Shown: positions 55,883 to 64,000, numbered from the stretch's first letter. The stretch is DNA of 64,000 nucleotides from Cecembia sp. (GCF_007126775.1 NZ_SLAP01000165.1:1-64000); one strand, 5' to 3'. Translations and numbers: made by a program. Notes: generated from the sequence alone by a model not told the origin.

Positions 55883-57343
55883 TTAAAATATATTTTTTGT
55901 GAATTCAAGCTTAATCTTAAGTTGAAAGTCTTTAATCACTTTGAATATTTCCAATAAAGTGACAACCTGAACCTTTGTCAATTGCTTGATCGCTACATAA
56001 TTCACTGGTTTTTGTCCATTCTGAATAATCTGCATTGCTTGTTTTTCAAGTCTTAAAGCCATAAGGTAATAATAGGCATGGGACAACTCTCTTGTTTCTT
56101 TTTCCGAGAACACTCCTATCTTACTCAGAGCTGCAATCCTTTTCCCTGTATTGGGTTCAAAGATTCTATGTTTTAAAGCAAACGCCCTCGCTAAATCTAC
56201 GATTGGAGTCATAGCTTTTTTGATGTTAAAATGCGCTTCTCCATCGATATCGAACGTTTTGATATTTCTTTTAAAAAATGTGAGAGGGGGCTCGTATTGC
56301 AGAGCATTCACCCCCAAATTGATGAAAAACTTCTCTGTTGGATTTTTAAGTTGCTCATCCATGAAGTTTCTAAGCTCATCCAATAATCCATAATCTCCAT
56401 AAATTGCCCTGCAATCAAAAAAAGTTGCGTATTTCATCATTGTTTCCGGTGTGGATTCCTGTATCCAATTTTCATAATTTCTTTTCCAGTGTGAAAGGGA
56501 ATGGGTCCATTTGGGATTTTTGGCCATAAAGTCCCCTTTACAGAAATCAATTCCTATTTGGTCTAAGGCTGTAGAAACCCGATCTGCAAAATCCAAAAAA
56601 TAAGTTCTTACCAATTCTCTCTTTTCATTGGCTTTATCCTCATAGATAATGGCGTTGTCCTGATCTGTTTTTAAGGTTTGTTCTCCCCTTCCTTCCGAGC
56701 CCAACACTATGAATACAAAATTAGCTGGGGCTGGCCCTATTTCATGTATTTGTATTTCAATTACCCTTTGTGTGATTGTATCTGTAACTGTCGAAACAAT
56801 TTGATTGATGATTTGTGCTCGGATACCTTTCTCAACCAATTGATGAACCATAACTGGTACAAGACGCCACTTTTGCACCAATTCCTCTACGTCAAGCGCC
56901 TGTTTGAGGGATTGAATAAAAATAAATGGCCCTTGGTACTGTTCTGTCATAATTTTGGTCCTGCTGATCCAGCCCACAAAATGATGACCCTCTTTTACCA
57001 AAAGGTACCTTATTTTGGATTGAAACATCTGTAATAGGGCCTCATAAAGTAGCGCATTTTTATCTATGTAAAAAATATCAGTATCCATTACTTTTTCAAC
57101 AGCTATAGATGGGCTTAGATTATTGGCCAATACACGGTCTCTCAATGTAATATCTGTAACAAAGCCTTCAATATTGTCCTTCAAATCCGTGATGAAAACG
57201 CAGGAAACCCTTTCTCTGGCCATCAATTTTGCAACTTGGTGTACCGCTGTTTGGCCATTGCAGGTAATCAGACCCCTGTAATGTAAGTCACTAACTTTTT
57301 TTGTGTAAAAGTGAGCTGATTCAATTCCAATCTGTGGGTCCAT
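55883..57343 (-). CDS. DUF294 nucleotidyltransferase-like protein with CBS domains
   Basis: A 486-residue protein. Two CBS-like motifs lie at about 15-135 (VHQVAKLMARERVSCVFITD; LLYEALLQMFQSKIRYLLV). The DUF294 nucleotidyltransferase fold follows, with GSEGRGEQTLKTDQDNAIIYED, then the DUF294_C helical domain (about 335-480). Many relatives also carry an N-terminal cyclic-nucleotide-binding domain and exceed 600 residues; this one lacks it, and the 49-base gap to the divergent gene leaves no room. Role unknown, possibly a signalling protein related to GlnD-type transferases. Confidence 0.85.
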   Translation of the reverse strand: MDPQIGIESAHFYTKKVSDLHYRGLITCNGQTAVHQVAKLMARERVSCVFITDLKDNIEGFVTDITLRDRVLANNLSPSIAVEKVMDTDIFYIDKNALLYEALLQMFQSKIRYLLVKEGHHFVGWISRTKIMTEQYQGPFIFIQSLKQALDVEELVQKWRLVPVMVHQLVEKGIRAQIINQIVSTVTDTITQRVIEIQIHEIGPAPANFVFIVLGSEGRGEQTLKTDQDNAIIYEDKANEKRELVRTYFLDFADRVSTALDQIGIDFCKGDFMAKNPKWTHSLSHWKRNYENWIQESTPETMMKYATFFDCRAIYGDYGLLDELRNFMDEQLKNPTEKFFINLGVNALQYEPPLTFFKRNIKTFDIDGEAHFNIKKAMTPIVDLARAFALKHRIFEPNTGKRIAALSKIGVFSEKETRELSHAYYYLMALRLEKQAMQIIQNGQKPVNYVAIKQLTKVQVVTLLEIFKVIKDFQLKIKLEFTKNIF

Positions 57344-57392
57344 AGCAGTTTAAATATCAAGGTGAAAATAATTAATTTTCTTAACTTAGACC

Positions 57393-59327
57393 ATGATATG
57401 TATTGTAACAGGTGTTTCAGGCAGTGGTAAAACGACCATTGGCACACTTCTTTCCAAAAAAACCCATCTGCCATTTTTTGATGCAGATGATTTCCACCCC
57501 GGTACCAATGTGGAAAAAATGTCCCAAGGTATACCTTTAACGGACCATGACCGTATGCCTTGGCTACAACATTTGGCAAACAAGATTCAAGATTGGGAAA
57601 AAAGCGGTGGGGCTATTCTGGCCTGTTCAGCCCTTAAAGAAACCTACAGACAGATACTGCATGCTGTTCCAGACATCCTTTGGGTTCACCTTCAGGGAGA
57701 AAGACCCAGTCTTGAAGAACGATTGAAAAAGAGGCAAAATCGCTACATGCCCCCAGGTTTGCTGAATTCCCAGATTGATGCATGGGAGCAGCCTGACTAT
57801 GGTCTTCATCTTGATATCAAAGATACTCCTGAGAGTATGGTGAATATCATCATAGAGAAGCTAAGGTTAAAAAGCCCAAACTCCCATATAGGCATAATAG
57901 GAATGGGAGTGATGGGAAAAAGTCTCGCACTCAATATGGCAGAAAATGGTATCCCAATTGCTGTTTACAACAGGTTTGTCGTAGGAAAGGAAGAGCATAT
58001 CGCTACAGGATTCGCCGCCACAAACAAGCATTTCCCACTGCTGAAAGGATTTGATGAACTGGCATTGTTTGTACAAAACTTGGAAAGCCCTAAAAAGATC
58101 CTTTTGATGATTCCTGCGGGTGAAGCCATTGATCACCAAATTGGGGATTTGCTTCCTTTTCTTCAAAAAGGAGATATTCTTATTGATGGAGGGAATTCTT
58201 TTTTTGAAGATTCAAGCAAAAGATATGATTATCTTGCTAGCAAAGGTATTCATTTTTTACCCATGGGCGTTTCTGGAGGAGAAGAAGGGGCTAGGAAAGG
58301 ACCTTCTCTAATGCCGGGCGGCAACGCAGAGGCCTATGAATTACTTTTCCCTTATCTCCAAAAAATTGCAGCAAAAGATAAAAACGGGAAAGCCTGTGTA
58401 ACTTATGTGGGTCCACAGGGCGCCGGTCATTTTATCAAAATGGTTCATAATAGCATAGAATATGGTGAAATGCAGGTCATTGCAGAAACAGTTCATCTTT
58501 TGCGCTATGGTATGAAACTGAGTGCAGTTGAAGTTGCGAAAATTCTTAGAAACTGGATAGCTGAAGGCCTAAGTAGTTATTTATTGGAAATTACGGCAGA
58601 TATTCTGGAGATACAGGAAAACGAGGAGTTGATTTTAGACAAAATCCTGGATAAAGCGGGACAAAAAGGGACCGGAAATTGGTCTATTTCAACTGCACTG
58701 AAATACAATACCCCTTATAGCCCTCTTTTCGAAGCAGTGACCGCAAGGCAGTTATCCGCTAACAAAGAAGAAAGAACGCAGCTTTCCAAGGAATACAGTC
58801 ACCGGTTCAGGGCATTTGCAGGAGACAAGGTGCTGCTTTTAGATCATTTGAAAAATGCATTCAGATTGGTCCGAATCATTAATCATGAAACAGGTTTTGA
58901 CCTTATGCACAAAGTGTCTTCTTCACTTCATTGGAATTTAAATTTTTCAGAGATTGCAAGGATATGGACAAATGGCTGCATCATTCGTTCAAAGTTAATG
59001 GAAGATTTGGTGGCTATTTTTCAAGAAAATCCTTCAATCATTCATCACAAAGCCCTTGTCGGAAAAATTAAAGAGTGGAAATCTGACCTTGCCTATCTTA
59101 TCGGTTTAGGACTTAGTCACGACTTCGCTCTTCCGGTAATGTCTGCTAGCTTAAACTACCTTTTAGGTAGAATAATTGAAGCCTCTTCAGCCAATATGAT
59201 CCAAGCCCAAAGGGACTACTTCGGTGCCCATACCTATATCAGAAATGATGATCCTAAAGGTCTTGCAAAGCATACAGATTGGCTTTTGTTAAAAGAAAAA
59301 CATCAAAATAAAGATAATGCCTTATGA
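57393..59327 (+). CDS. Fusion of gluconokinase and 6-phosphogluconate dehydrogenase
   Basis: A 644-residue two-enzyme protein. Residues 1-158 are a GntK-type gluconokinase: Walker A GVSGSGKTT (7-15), DADDFHPGTNVEKMSQGIPLTDHDR and LACSALKETYR. Residues 164-644 are a full 6-phosphogluconate dehydrogenase: GMGVMG (NADP loop), VSGGEEGARKGPSLMPGG, the catalytic-Lys segment FIKMVHNSIEYGEMQ, KGTGNW and QAQRDYFGAHTY. Gluconate would be phosphorylated, oxidised and decarboxylated to ribulose-5-phosphate by one polypeptide. No internal stop or frameshift separates the parts, and each is about the normal length. Stop overlaps the next gene (ATGA). No gluconate transporter or zwf is nearby. Confidence 0.93.
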   Translation: MICIVTGVSGSGKTTIGTLLSKKTHLPFFDADDFHPGTNVEKMSQGIPLTDHDRMPWLQHLANKIQDWEKSGGAILACSALKETYRQILHAVPDILWVHLQGERPSLEERLKKRQNRYMPPGLLNSQIDAWEQPDYGLHLDIKDTPESMVNIIIEKLRLKSPNSHIGIIGMGVMGKSLALNMAENGIPIAVYNRFVVGKEEHIATGFAATNKHFPLLKGFDELALFVQNLESPKKILLMIPAGEAIDHQIGDLLPFLQKGDILIDGGNSFFEDSSKRYDYLASKGIHFLPMGVSGGEEGARKGPSLMPGGNAEAYELLFPYLQKIAAKDKNGKACVTYVGPQGAGHFIKMVHNSIEYGEMQVIAETVHLLRYGMKLSAVEVAKILRNWIAEGLSSYLLEITADILEIQENEELILDKILDKAGQKGTGNWSISTALKYNTPYSPLFEAVTARQLSANKEERTQLSKEYSHRFRAFAGDKVLLLDHLKNAFRLVRIINHETGFDLMHKVSSSLHWNLNFSEIARIWTNGCIIRSKLMEDLVAIFQENPSIIHHKALVGKIKEWKSDLAYLIGLGLSHDFALPVMSASLNYLLGRIIEASSANMIQAQRDYFGAHTYIRNDDPKGLAKHTDWLLLKEKHQNKDNAL

Positions 59328-60703
59328 AAAAAATACATCTTACCCTTGTTTTGCTTATCCTCTTTGTTTGTTGCAAGGTCAGGATTTCAGAGGCTCAGGA
59401 GTATTTGTTAAAAAATGTTCACGTTCTGAAACTTGATGACAACACAGTCCTGAAATCACAAAATATCCATGTGCGGGATGGGGAAATCATCAACTTTTAT
59501 TCAGCATCCAGTATCCCTTCATTGATAGATCAGATTGAAATTATTGATGGTCATGGAGGCTATATCTATCCCGGTCTGGCTGAAATGCATTCCCATATTC
59601 CAACTACGGAAACAGAGGATTTCTCTTACATCCAAGATGTCATGTGGTTGTACCTGGCCAATGGCATCTTGAATGTGAGAGGAATGATCGGTCATGCTTC
59701 TCATTTGCAACTTAAAAGTAAAATTAGCCAAGGAGAAATTACTGGTCCAAGAATTTTTGCAGCAGGCCCTTCTTTAAATGGATCTTCTGTTGAAGATCCA
59801 AAAATGGGCATAAAAATGGTACTAGAACAAAAAAAGCTTGGCTACGACCACTTGAAGCTTCATCCTGGATTGGATATGCCTAGGTTTTTGGCCATTGCCA
59901 ATACAGCCAAAGATGTAGATATTAAATTTGGGGGACACGTTTCTCTCGAGGTGGGATTAGAAAATTCTCTCAATCATGGATACCGTTCTGTTGAACACAT
60001 AGATGGTTACATCGAAGCACTTATTGAAGATAAAAGCAAGCTGGATCCCCAAATTGCCGGTCCTTTCAGTATGCTTTTGGTCAAAGAAGCAAACTTGGAT
60101 AGATTACCGGAAATGGTTCAGCTGACTTTGGATACAGATGCATGGATTGCCCCTACCCTTACCCTTTTTGAGAGGTTTTTTGGATATATCCCAGCCGATG
60201 AATTCAGATTGGAAGAGGAGATGAAATACATGCCAGGAATTCAGGTACAGCAGTGGGTTAATCAGAAAAAATTATTGGAAAACCAAGGTGTGCTCAGAGC
60301 TGAAAATGTCAAACCCTACCTGGAATTCAGGCAAATGTTATTAAAAAAGCTCTATGATGCAGGTGTCCCCATTCTGATGAGTTCTGATTCTCCTCAAGTA
60401 TTTAATGTACCGGGCTTCTCCATTCATAATGAGATCAAATCTATGCATGAATCAGGATTGACAGCCTTGGATATTTTGAGATCTGGTTCGAGAAATGTTG
60501 CCCGCTATTTTGATCGGGAGGGTGAATTTGGAATTCTGGAAAAAGGTGCATCAGCCGACTTTGTCCTGGTTTCAGGTAATCCATTGGAGGACTTAAATCA
60601 ATTAAAGCATGTAAAAGGAGTAATGCTTAGAGGTGAGTGGATAGATCAGAAAAAGATTCAGGCGGAATTAGAACGGATCAAGGAGAAAAATATAAGAAAA
60701 TAA
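59324..60703 (+). CDS. Exported amidohydrolase family protein
   Basis: A 459-residue protein with a signal peptide (MKKIHLTLVLLILFVCCKV..., to about residue 24); two Cys residues near its end could make it a lipoprotein. The amidohydrolase metal site is visible: HSH in YPGLAEMHSHIP, Lys/His in LKLHPGL, GGHVS, VEHIDGY and the Asp in SSDSPQV. ILEKGASADFVLVSGNPLED is the usual C-terminal composite domain. It resembles imidazolonepropionase-like or prolidase-type exported hydrolases. Coupled to the GntK-Gnd gene by ATGA, although no metabolic link is obvious. Substrate unknown. Confidence 0.85.
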   Translation: MKKIHLTLVLLILFVCCKVRISEAQEYLLKNVHVLKLDDNTVLKSQNIHVRDGEIINFYSASSIPSLIDQIEIIDGHGGYIYPGLAEMHSHIPTTETEDFSYIQDVMWLYLANGILNVRGMIGHASHLQLKSKISQGEITGPRIFAAGPSLNGSSVEDPKMGIKMVLEQKKLGYDHLKLHPGLDMPRFLAIANTAKDVDIKFGGHVSLEVGLENSLNHGYRSVEHIDGYIEALIEDKSKLDPQIAGPFSMLLVKEANLDRLPEMVQLTLDTDAWIAPTLTLFERFFGYIPADEFRLEEEMKYMPGIQVQQWVNQKKLLENQGVLRAENVKPYLEFRQMLLKKLYDAGVPILMSSDSPQVFNVPGFSIHNEIKSMHESGLTALDILRSGSRNVARYFDREGEFGILEKGASADFVLVSGNPLEDLNQLKHVKGVMLRGEWIDQKKIQAELERIKEKNIRK

Positions 60704-60726
60704 AAAGCCCTGTCCAGGGCTTTTTT
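60702..60726. terminator. Bidirectional terminator between the amidohydrolase gene and the cold-shock gene
   Basis: AAAAGCCCT and AGGGCTTTT form a stem with a GTCC loop, followed by a T-run on the plus strand and an A-run that gives a T-run on the minus strand. It lies directly after the amidohydrolase stop and 20 bases beyond the end of the minus-strand cold-shock gene. Confidence 0.87.
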
Positions 60727-60746
60727 GACAACATCAAGAAACACTA

Positions 60747-60941
60747 TTACTCAACTTTTTTAACGTTTATAGCATTTGGACCTTTCTTGCCATCCTTTAC
60801 ATCGAAGGTTACTTTGTCATTTTGGGCTACTTTGTCTACTAGGCCAGTGGCGTGGACAAAAACATCGCTCTGTGATTCGTCATCAACTATAAATCCGAAT
60901 CCCTTGGCATCATTGTAGAATTTAACTGTTCCGGTAAGCAT
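60747..60941 (-). CDS. Cold-shock protein (CspA family)
   Basis: A 64-residue OB-fold RNA/DNA-binding protein. RNP1 is KGFGFI and RNP2 is VFVHATG; GTVKFYNDAKGFG opens the fold and GPNAINVKKV closes it. Such proteins melt RNA structure and bind single-stranded nucleic acids. Length is typical. Monocistronic, with an A+T-rich leader region of about 85 bases before sixA on the opposite strand. Confidence 0.96.
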   Translation of the reverse strand: MLTGTVKFYNDAKGFGFIVDDESQSDVFVHATGLVDKVAQNDKVTFDVKDGKKGPNAINVKKVE

Positions 60942-61030
60942 GATAAATATTAGAATTATGTGGTTAAATGTATTTTAAATGTAAATATACTTCCTCAAAA
61001 AACAAAAAATAATTTTGCTAAATTGCTGAT

Positions 61031-61522
61031 ATGAAGAAGCTAGTGATAATCAGACATGCCAAATCCTCCTGGGAAGACCCCTATTTAAATGATCATGCAA
61101 GACCTTTGGCAGAAAGGGGATATCGTGATGCACCACGTATGGCACAAAGATTAAAGCAAAAAGAAATCTTTCCGGATGCCATACTTTCCTCTGATGCAGA
61201 AAGGGCAAAAAGCACGGCCATGATCACTTCAGAAAACCTCCACTTCCCAAAAGATAAAATCCAGTTCACAGAAAAACTCTACCATGCATCAGCTAACAGC
61301 ATTATCAATGAGATAAAAAAAACAAAAAAAGAAATCAATACACTATTCATTTTTGGACATAATCCGGGTTTCAATGAGCTGATTGAAAAACTAGGAGGGG
61401 AAATAGACAATCTCCCAACAACAGGTCAATTTGGGTTTGAATTAGATATAGAGGATTGGGAGGAGATTAGCCCAAAGAGAGCCAAGGTTTGGTTTTTTGA
61501 CTACCCGAAGAAAATTGGATAG
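61031..61522 (+). CDS. sixA: SixA-type histidine phosphatase
   Basis: A 163-residue phosphatase of the histidine phosphatase superfamily (branch 1). LVIIRHAKSSW holds the RHA/RHG catalytic His; RPLAERGYRDAP, SSDAERAKSTA and FGHNPGFNEL (second His) complete the active site. SixA removes phosphate from histidine phosphotransfer proteins in E. coli; the substrate here is not shown. TAATTTTG at 61010-61017 matches a -7 element but leaves a short leader. Convergent with the SDR gene (15-base gap). Confidence 0.9.
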   Translation: MKKLVIIRHAKSSWEDPYLNDHARPLAERGYRDAPRMAQRLKQKEIFPDAILSSDAERAKSTAMITSENLHFPKDKIQFTEKLYHASANSIINEIKKTKKEINTLFIFGHNPGFNELIEKLGGEIDNLPTTGQFGFELDIEDWEEISPKRAKVWFFDYPKKIG

Positions 61523-61537
61523 TCGTGTCACCCTAGA

Positions 61538-62275
61538 TCAATATTCCCTGACATCCTGCAAAACACCCTTAAACCTTTCAGGTTCTTCCATGAGCGCAAT
61601 TAGCTTTGAAGCGGAATGATCCGGTGTACTGAGCAGCTTATTTTCTTTTAGACCTACAAATTTATCCAATAGGGAAAAAGATTTTTTATCAGCCGCTCTA
61701 ATATCAGATTGCATGGCCGTATCCACCACACCTGGCGCAACGGAAAAAACCCTGATACCAGACTCATCCAACTCCGCCTCCAAAGCTGCTGCTTCACTCA
61801 ACAAATTAATCGCTGCTTTGGAAGAAGAATAACAGGCCCATCCGTCAATGGCTTTCTTGGCGGCTCCCGAACTGATATTGACTATCAGGCGTTCCGCTTC
61901 CTTTAACCCAGCATATTTTTCAATAAATGCATTCATCAGAATGGTCGGAGAAATGGTATTCAAGGCAAAAATCTTGTAGATACTTTCCGGAGACATCTTT
62001 CCCAAGTGTTCAATCTCGCCTATCCAACCTGCATTATTGACAAGTGCTATCTTACCAAAATCCCCTGAAGGGAACATGGCATCTACATTTTTCAATATTT
62101 CCTGTAAATTGGACAAGTCCATAGCCAAGCCCTTGAACCTTGGATTTTTAAGTTGTTCCTGTGACCGGGCCACCCCAATCACCTGATTGTTCGGATCCTT
62201 CAAAAGTTGTTGTACCAAAGCCTTTCCAATCCCTTTGCTTGAACCTGTAACAATATATAAAGCTGTTTTTGACAT
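61538..62275 (-). CDS. Short-chain dehydrogenase/reductase (sepiapterin-reductase-like)
   Basis: A 245-residue classical SDR. TGSSKGIGKAL binds NAD(P), NNAG is conserved, and the catalytic Ser and Tyr-x-x-x-Lys are in VNISSGAAKKAIDGWACYSSSKAAI. The C-terminal part (VAPGVVDTAMQSDIR) and size resemble sepiapterin reductases and benzil reductases. The frame opens farther upstream, but the Rossmann fold starts right after the ATG at 62275 (MSKTALYIVTG). Substrate unknown. Confidence 0.88.
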   Translation of the reverse strand: MSKTALYIVTGSSKGIGKALVQQLLKDPNNQVIGVARSQEQLKNPRFKGLAMDLSNLQEILKNVDAMFPSGDFGKIALVNNAGWIGEIEHLGKMSPESIYKIFALNTISPTILMNAFIEKYAGLKEAERLIVNISSGAAKKAIDGWACYSSSKAAINLLSEAAALEAELDESGIRVFSVAPGVVDTAMQSDIRAADKKSFSLLDKFVGLKENKLLSTPDHSASKLIALMEEPERFKGVLQDVREY

Positions 62276-62399
62276 GTTGTTGGTTTTAAATTCCATCCAT
62301 ACAAACCTTACAGGTCTGACTAAAGGCGCGATATCTTTAAGCCAATAAAAAGCCAAACTATCACATTGTTGACCTATTCTAAATAGATTTAAAGAAATA

Positions 62400-63122
62400 C
62401 TAATCTATAAGCTTAATGTTTTTAAACCAAAAATGTTTGTTACGGGCTTTTCCTTCACTGTCCTGAAAAGAGTAACTTTTCTTTACCGTTTCTCCAAAAC
62501 TTATGGGAACCTTTTCTGAAAATATAGGCCCATCGAAGCAAAAAGTATGAAACTCACCATTTTCCCCACAATGATCTACAGATCGGGGCAATGCATCTAA
62601 AAAATCATAGCTTAGAATTTCCCCCAACCAATCTTCCCCGATTTTATCAGCATCTGCAGCACAAATGGCGGCAGAAAAGCCGGATTGGATGACTTCACGA
62701 ATCATTTTCCGGGTACTTTTGCCCCAAAGCGGGAAAACAGGCTGAATGCCTGCTTTCTCTAATTGCTTTTCCCTGTACTGTTTGAGGTCCTCCAAGAAGA
62801 TGTCACCGTAGGCGACATGAAAAACCCCCTTATACTTTAGCCTTTCGAAATAATTTGACATGGATTTTTCATAAGCTTGATTGTCCCCACTTTCAGAAAA
62901 ATAAATGCTATCTAGTGGAAGGCCGATCAACTTTGCCTGTTTTTGAATCAAACATTCATGGATACCATGCAGCCCCACCCTTCTTGTCTCTTCTTCGAAA
63001 GTTGTGTGTAATCTGACTACCCGATAGACAGGATCTTCCATCAATAGATATAAAGCGTATGCCGCATCTTTACCTCCTGACCAAGCCAACGAAACAGGAA
63101 TCTTTGGATAGATTGGATTCAT
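62400..63122 (-). CDS. Dph6-like ATP pyrophosphatase (DUF71)
   Basis: A 240-residue protein of the adenine nucleotide alpha hydrolase fold. SLAWSGGKDAAYALYLL is the PP-loop; HGIHECLIQKQAKLIGLPL, VAYGDIFLEDLKQYRE, and FPLWGKSTRKMIREVI (the Dph6 PLW motif region) match the diphthine-ammonia ligase family. Bacteria do not make diphthamide, so the bacterial members have another, largely unknown, amidation substrate. The leading TTG at 63128 is less likely than the ATG at 63122. It starts 13 bases after the propeller gene. Confidence 0.88.
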   Translation of the reverse strand: MNPIYPKIPVSLAWSGGKDAAYALYLLMEDPVYRVVRLHTTFEEETRRVGLHGIHECLIQKQAKLIGLPLDSIYFSESGDNQAYEKSMSNYFERLKYKGVFHVAYGDIFLEDLKQYREKQLEKAGIQPVFPLWGKSTRKMIREVIQSGFSAAICAADADKIGEDWLGEILSYDFLDALPRSVDHCGENGEFHTFCFDGPIFSEKVPISFGETVKKSYSFQDSEGKARNKHFWFKNIKLID

Positions 63123-63135
63123 TTTCAAAAAACAC

Positions 63136-64000
63136 CTATTTGAACATAAAACCTGAGGGCCCTCTTCCGACAGCTAATGTTTTTTGCTGCTGTCCGCTTT
63201 GATCCAAAACAATAACAGTACCATTGCCCTGAAAGCCATTATTGTCGGCTACATAAATTTCCCTGCGATCGGCATCATAACCAATTCCATATAAACCAGA
63301 TCCTGTAAAAATAGAGGCACTCAATACCTCTCCACTGTTGATATTTACACTGGCTATGGCATCATTAAATTCCGGCCAACCCGTAGAAGTAATGATCAGC
63401 ATTTCTGCATTTTCCGTCAGGGTAAAATTGAATGTCGACATGGCCAAATTAACAGTTTTGGTACCTATGATTTCCGCATTGGACCTGTTGATTTCGTGGA
63501 AATACACTTTAGAAGCATCTCTGGAAAATAGGTATAGATTACCTCCTGCCTCAAAAAACCGGATAGGTCCTCCTTTTACATCCAGCGATTTACTTCTTTC
63601 TTCCGTGTTAAGTGAAATCACATCCATTTTTTGTGCTGCTGTGCAGGCAACCAACAATTGATTACCCACTACATACATACCTTCAGGTCTACTGGAAACA
63701 GGTATTTTGTCGGTAATAGTCCCGCCATCCAATTGCCCTACTACTGCAATATAAGATTCCGGGCTCGCGAAATTGGCATCATAAGGACCCCAATCTGAGA
63801 TATAGACCTTCTGATTGGCAGTTACCAGGGATCTGCTGATGTCTAGGCCTGAACTTACAGCGCCGATACTAGCAAAATCCCTAGGGTCTACGATCTCCAC
63901 CTTTCCGGTGTTGGCAACCAGATACAACCTGCCTTCAGATGCTACCATATCCTGGATCAGACCCGCAAAAGGCCTCCCATTCTTTTTTTCAAAAATATCC
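63136..64000 (-). CDS. YncE/DUF5074-like beta-propeller protein (5' end outside window)
   Basis: At least 287 residues of the C-terminal part of a beta-propeller. The frame stays open to the window edge, where IFEKKNGRPFAGLIQDMV precedes the first internal ATG (63948), so the real start is outside. Repeats such as LYLVANTGKVEIVDPRDFASIG and YVADNNGFQGNGTVIVLD are the blades of YncE/DUF5074 proteins, usually exported lipoproteins in Bacteroidota. These often sit beside outer-membrane receptors for vitamin B12 or metals; here the upstream gene cannot be seen. The Dph6-like gene follows after 13 bases. Confidence 0.8.
   Translation of the reverse strand, partial: DIFEKKNGRPFAGLIQDMVASEGRLYLVANTGKVEIVDPRDFASIGAVSSGLDISRSLVTANQKVYISDWGPYDANFASPESYIAVVGQLDGGTITDKIPVSSRPEGMYVVGNQLLVACTAAQKMDVISLNTEERSKSLDVKGGPIRFFEAGGNLYLFSRDASKVYFHEINRSNAEIIGTKTVNLAMSTFNFTLTENAEMLIITSTGWPEFNDAIASVNINSGEVLSASIFTGSGLYGIGYDADRREIYVADNNGFQGNGTVIVLDQSGQQQKTLAVGRGPSGFMFK

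Noticed and set aside
1-64000. CRISPR array, prophage, integron or anti-phage defence island
   Set aside because: No direct-repeat array, integrase, transposase, phage structural gene or known defence gene is visible. The SF1 helicase at 30218-32146 and the PglZ domain at 37305-38864 could suggest defence, but the first is a lone UPF1-like helicase and the second is PorX.

Overview
The window looks like chromosome of a member of the Bacteroidota, most likely order Cytophagales and close to Cyclobacteriaceae (Algoriphagus/Belliella/Cyclobacterium-like). The signs are a fused LpxC-FabZ gene, a PorX response regulator of the type IX secretion system (REC plus PglZ), Bat-type aerotolerance genes, DUF4924 and DUF4296 proteins, a NagB joined to a PIG-L/LmbE-like domain, generally weak Shine-Dalgarno sequences, several TAnnTTTG (-7) promoter elements, and A+T-rich intergenic DNA. 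The genus is an inference. The window is densely coded: no gene-free stretch exceeds about 300 bases. I see no prophage, integron, CRISPR array, intact insertion sequence or rRNA operon. One tRNA (Leu, GAG) is present.

Layout. 1-5 kb: an acyl-CoA-binding protein, a DEAD-box RNA helicase with its own promoter and terminator, rsmE coupled to a one-haem cytochrome lipoprotein, and an esterase with a glycogen-binding-like N-terminus. 5-12 kb: ahcY and birA on the minus strand; rsfS, ftsH, lpxH and an unknown secreted protein on the plus strand; then an FKBP-type isomerase. 12-15 kb: a sigma-54 activator and its NtrY-like kinase, then a small lipoprotein. 15.5-21 kb: a second LpxH-like phosphoesterase coupled to a glycosyltransferase, then a large GH63-type glycosidase overlapping rnhB. 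21-26 kb, minus strand: three exported proteins (propeller-like, DsrE-like, and a CarboxypepD/plug protein with no barrel). 26-30 kb: tRNA-Leu, folD, lepA and a DUF4924 gene.

30-35 kb: an SF1 helicase, an ACP-phosphodiesterase-like gene with a small membrane protein, an outer-membrane porin and inorganic pyrophosphatase. 35-44.6 kb holds the envelope core: an orphan response regulator, the minus-strand set porX-tsaE-ald, and, divergent from it, HD phosphohydrolase-lpxD-lpxC/fabZ-lpxA-ABC ATPase-lipoprotein. 44.6-50.3 kb: mutS2 with a DUF4296 lipoprotein, and a shortened Bat locus (DUF58, BatD-like, BatA). 50-57 kb, minus strand: a cystathionine beta-synthase/cysteine synthase with a membrane protein, a ROK kinase with NagB-LmbE (amino sugar use), and a DUF294 protein. 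57.4-60.7 kb: a single-gene fusion of gluconokinase and 6-phosphogluconate dehydrogenase, coupled to an exported amidohydrolase. 60.7-64 kb: a cold-shock protein, SixA, an SDR enzyme, a Dph6-like ATP pyrophosphatase and a DUF5074/YncE-like propeller cut by the window edge.

Themes. Lipid A and envelope biogenesis recur: two LpxH-type enzymes, LpxD, LpxC-FabZ, LpxA, PorX and a porin. Carbohydrate metabolism fills the right side. Most genes are ordinary housekeeping genes. The items I consider most worth a second look are the GntK-Gnd fusion, the phosphoesterase-glycosyltransferase-GH63 cluster, the barrel-less plug protein with its exported DsrE neighbour, and the truncated Bat locus. I did not find a clearly new defence or mobile system.
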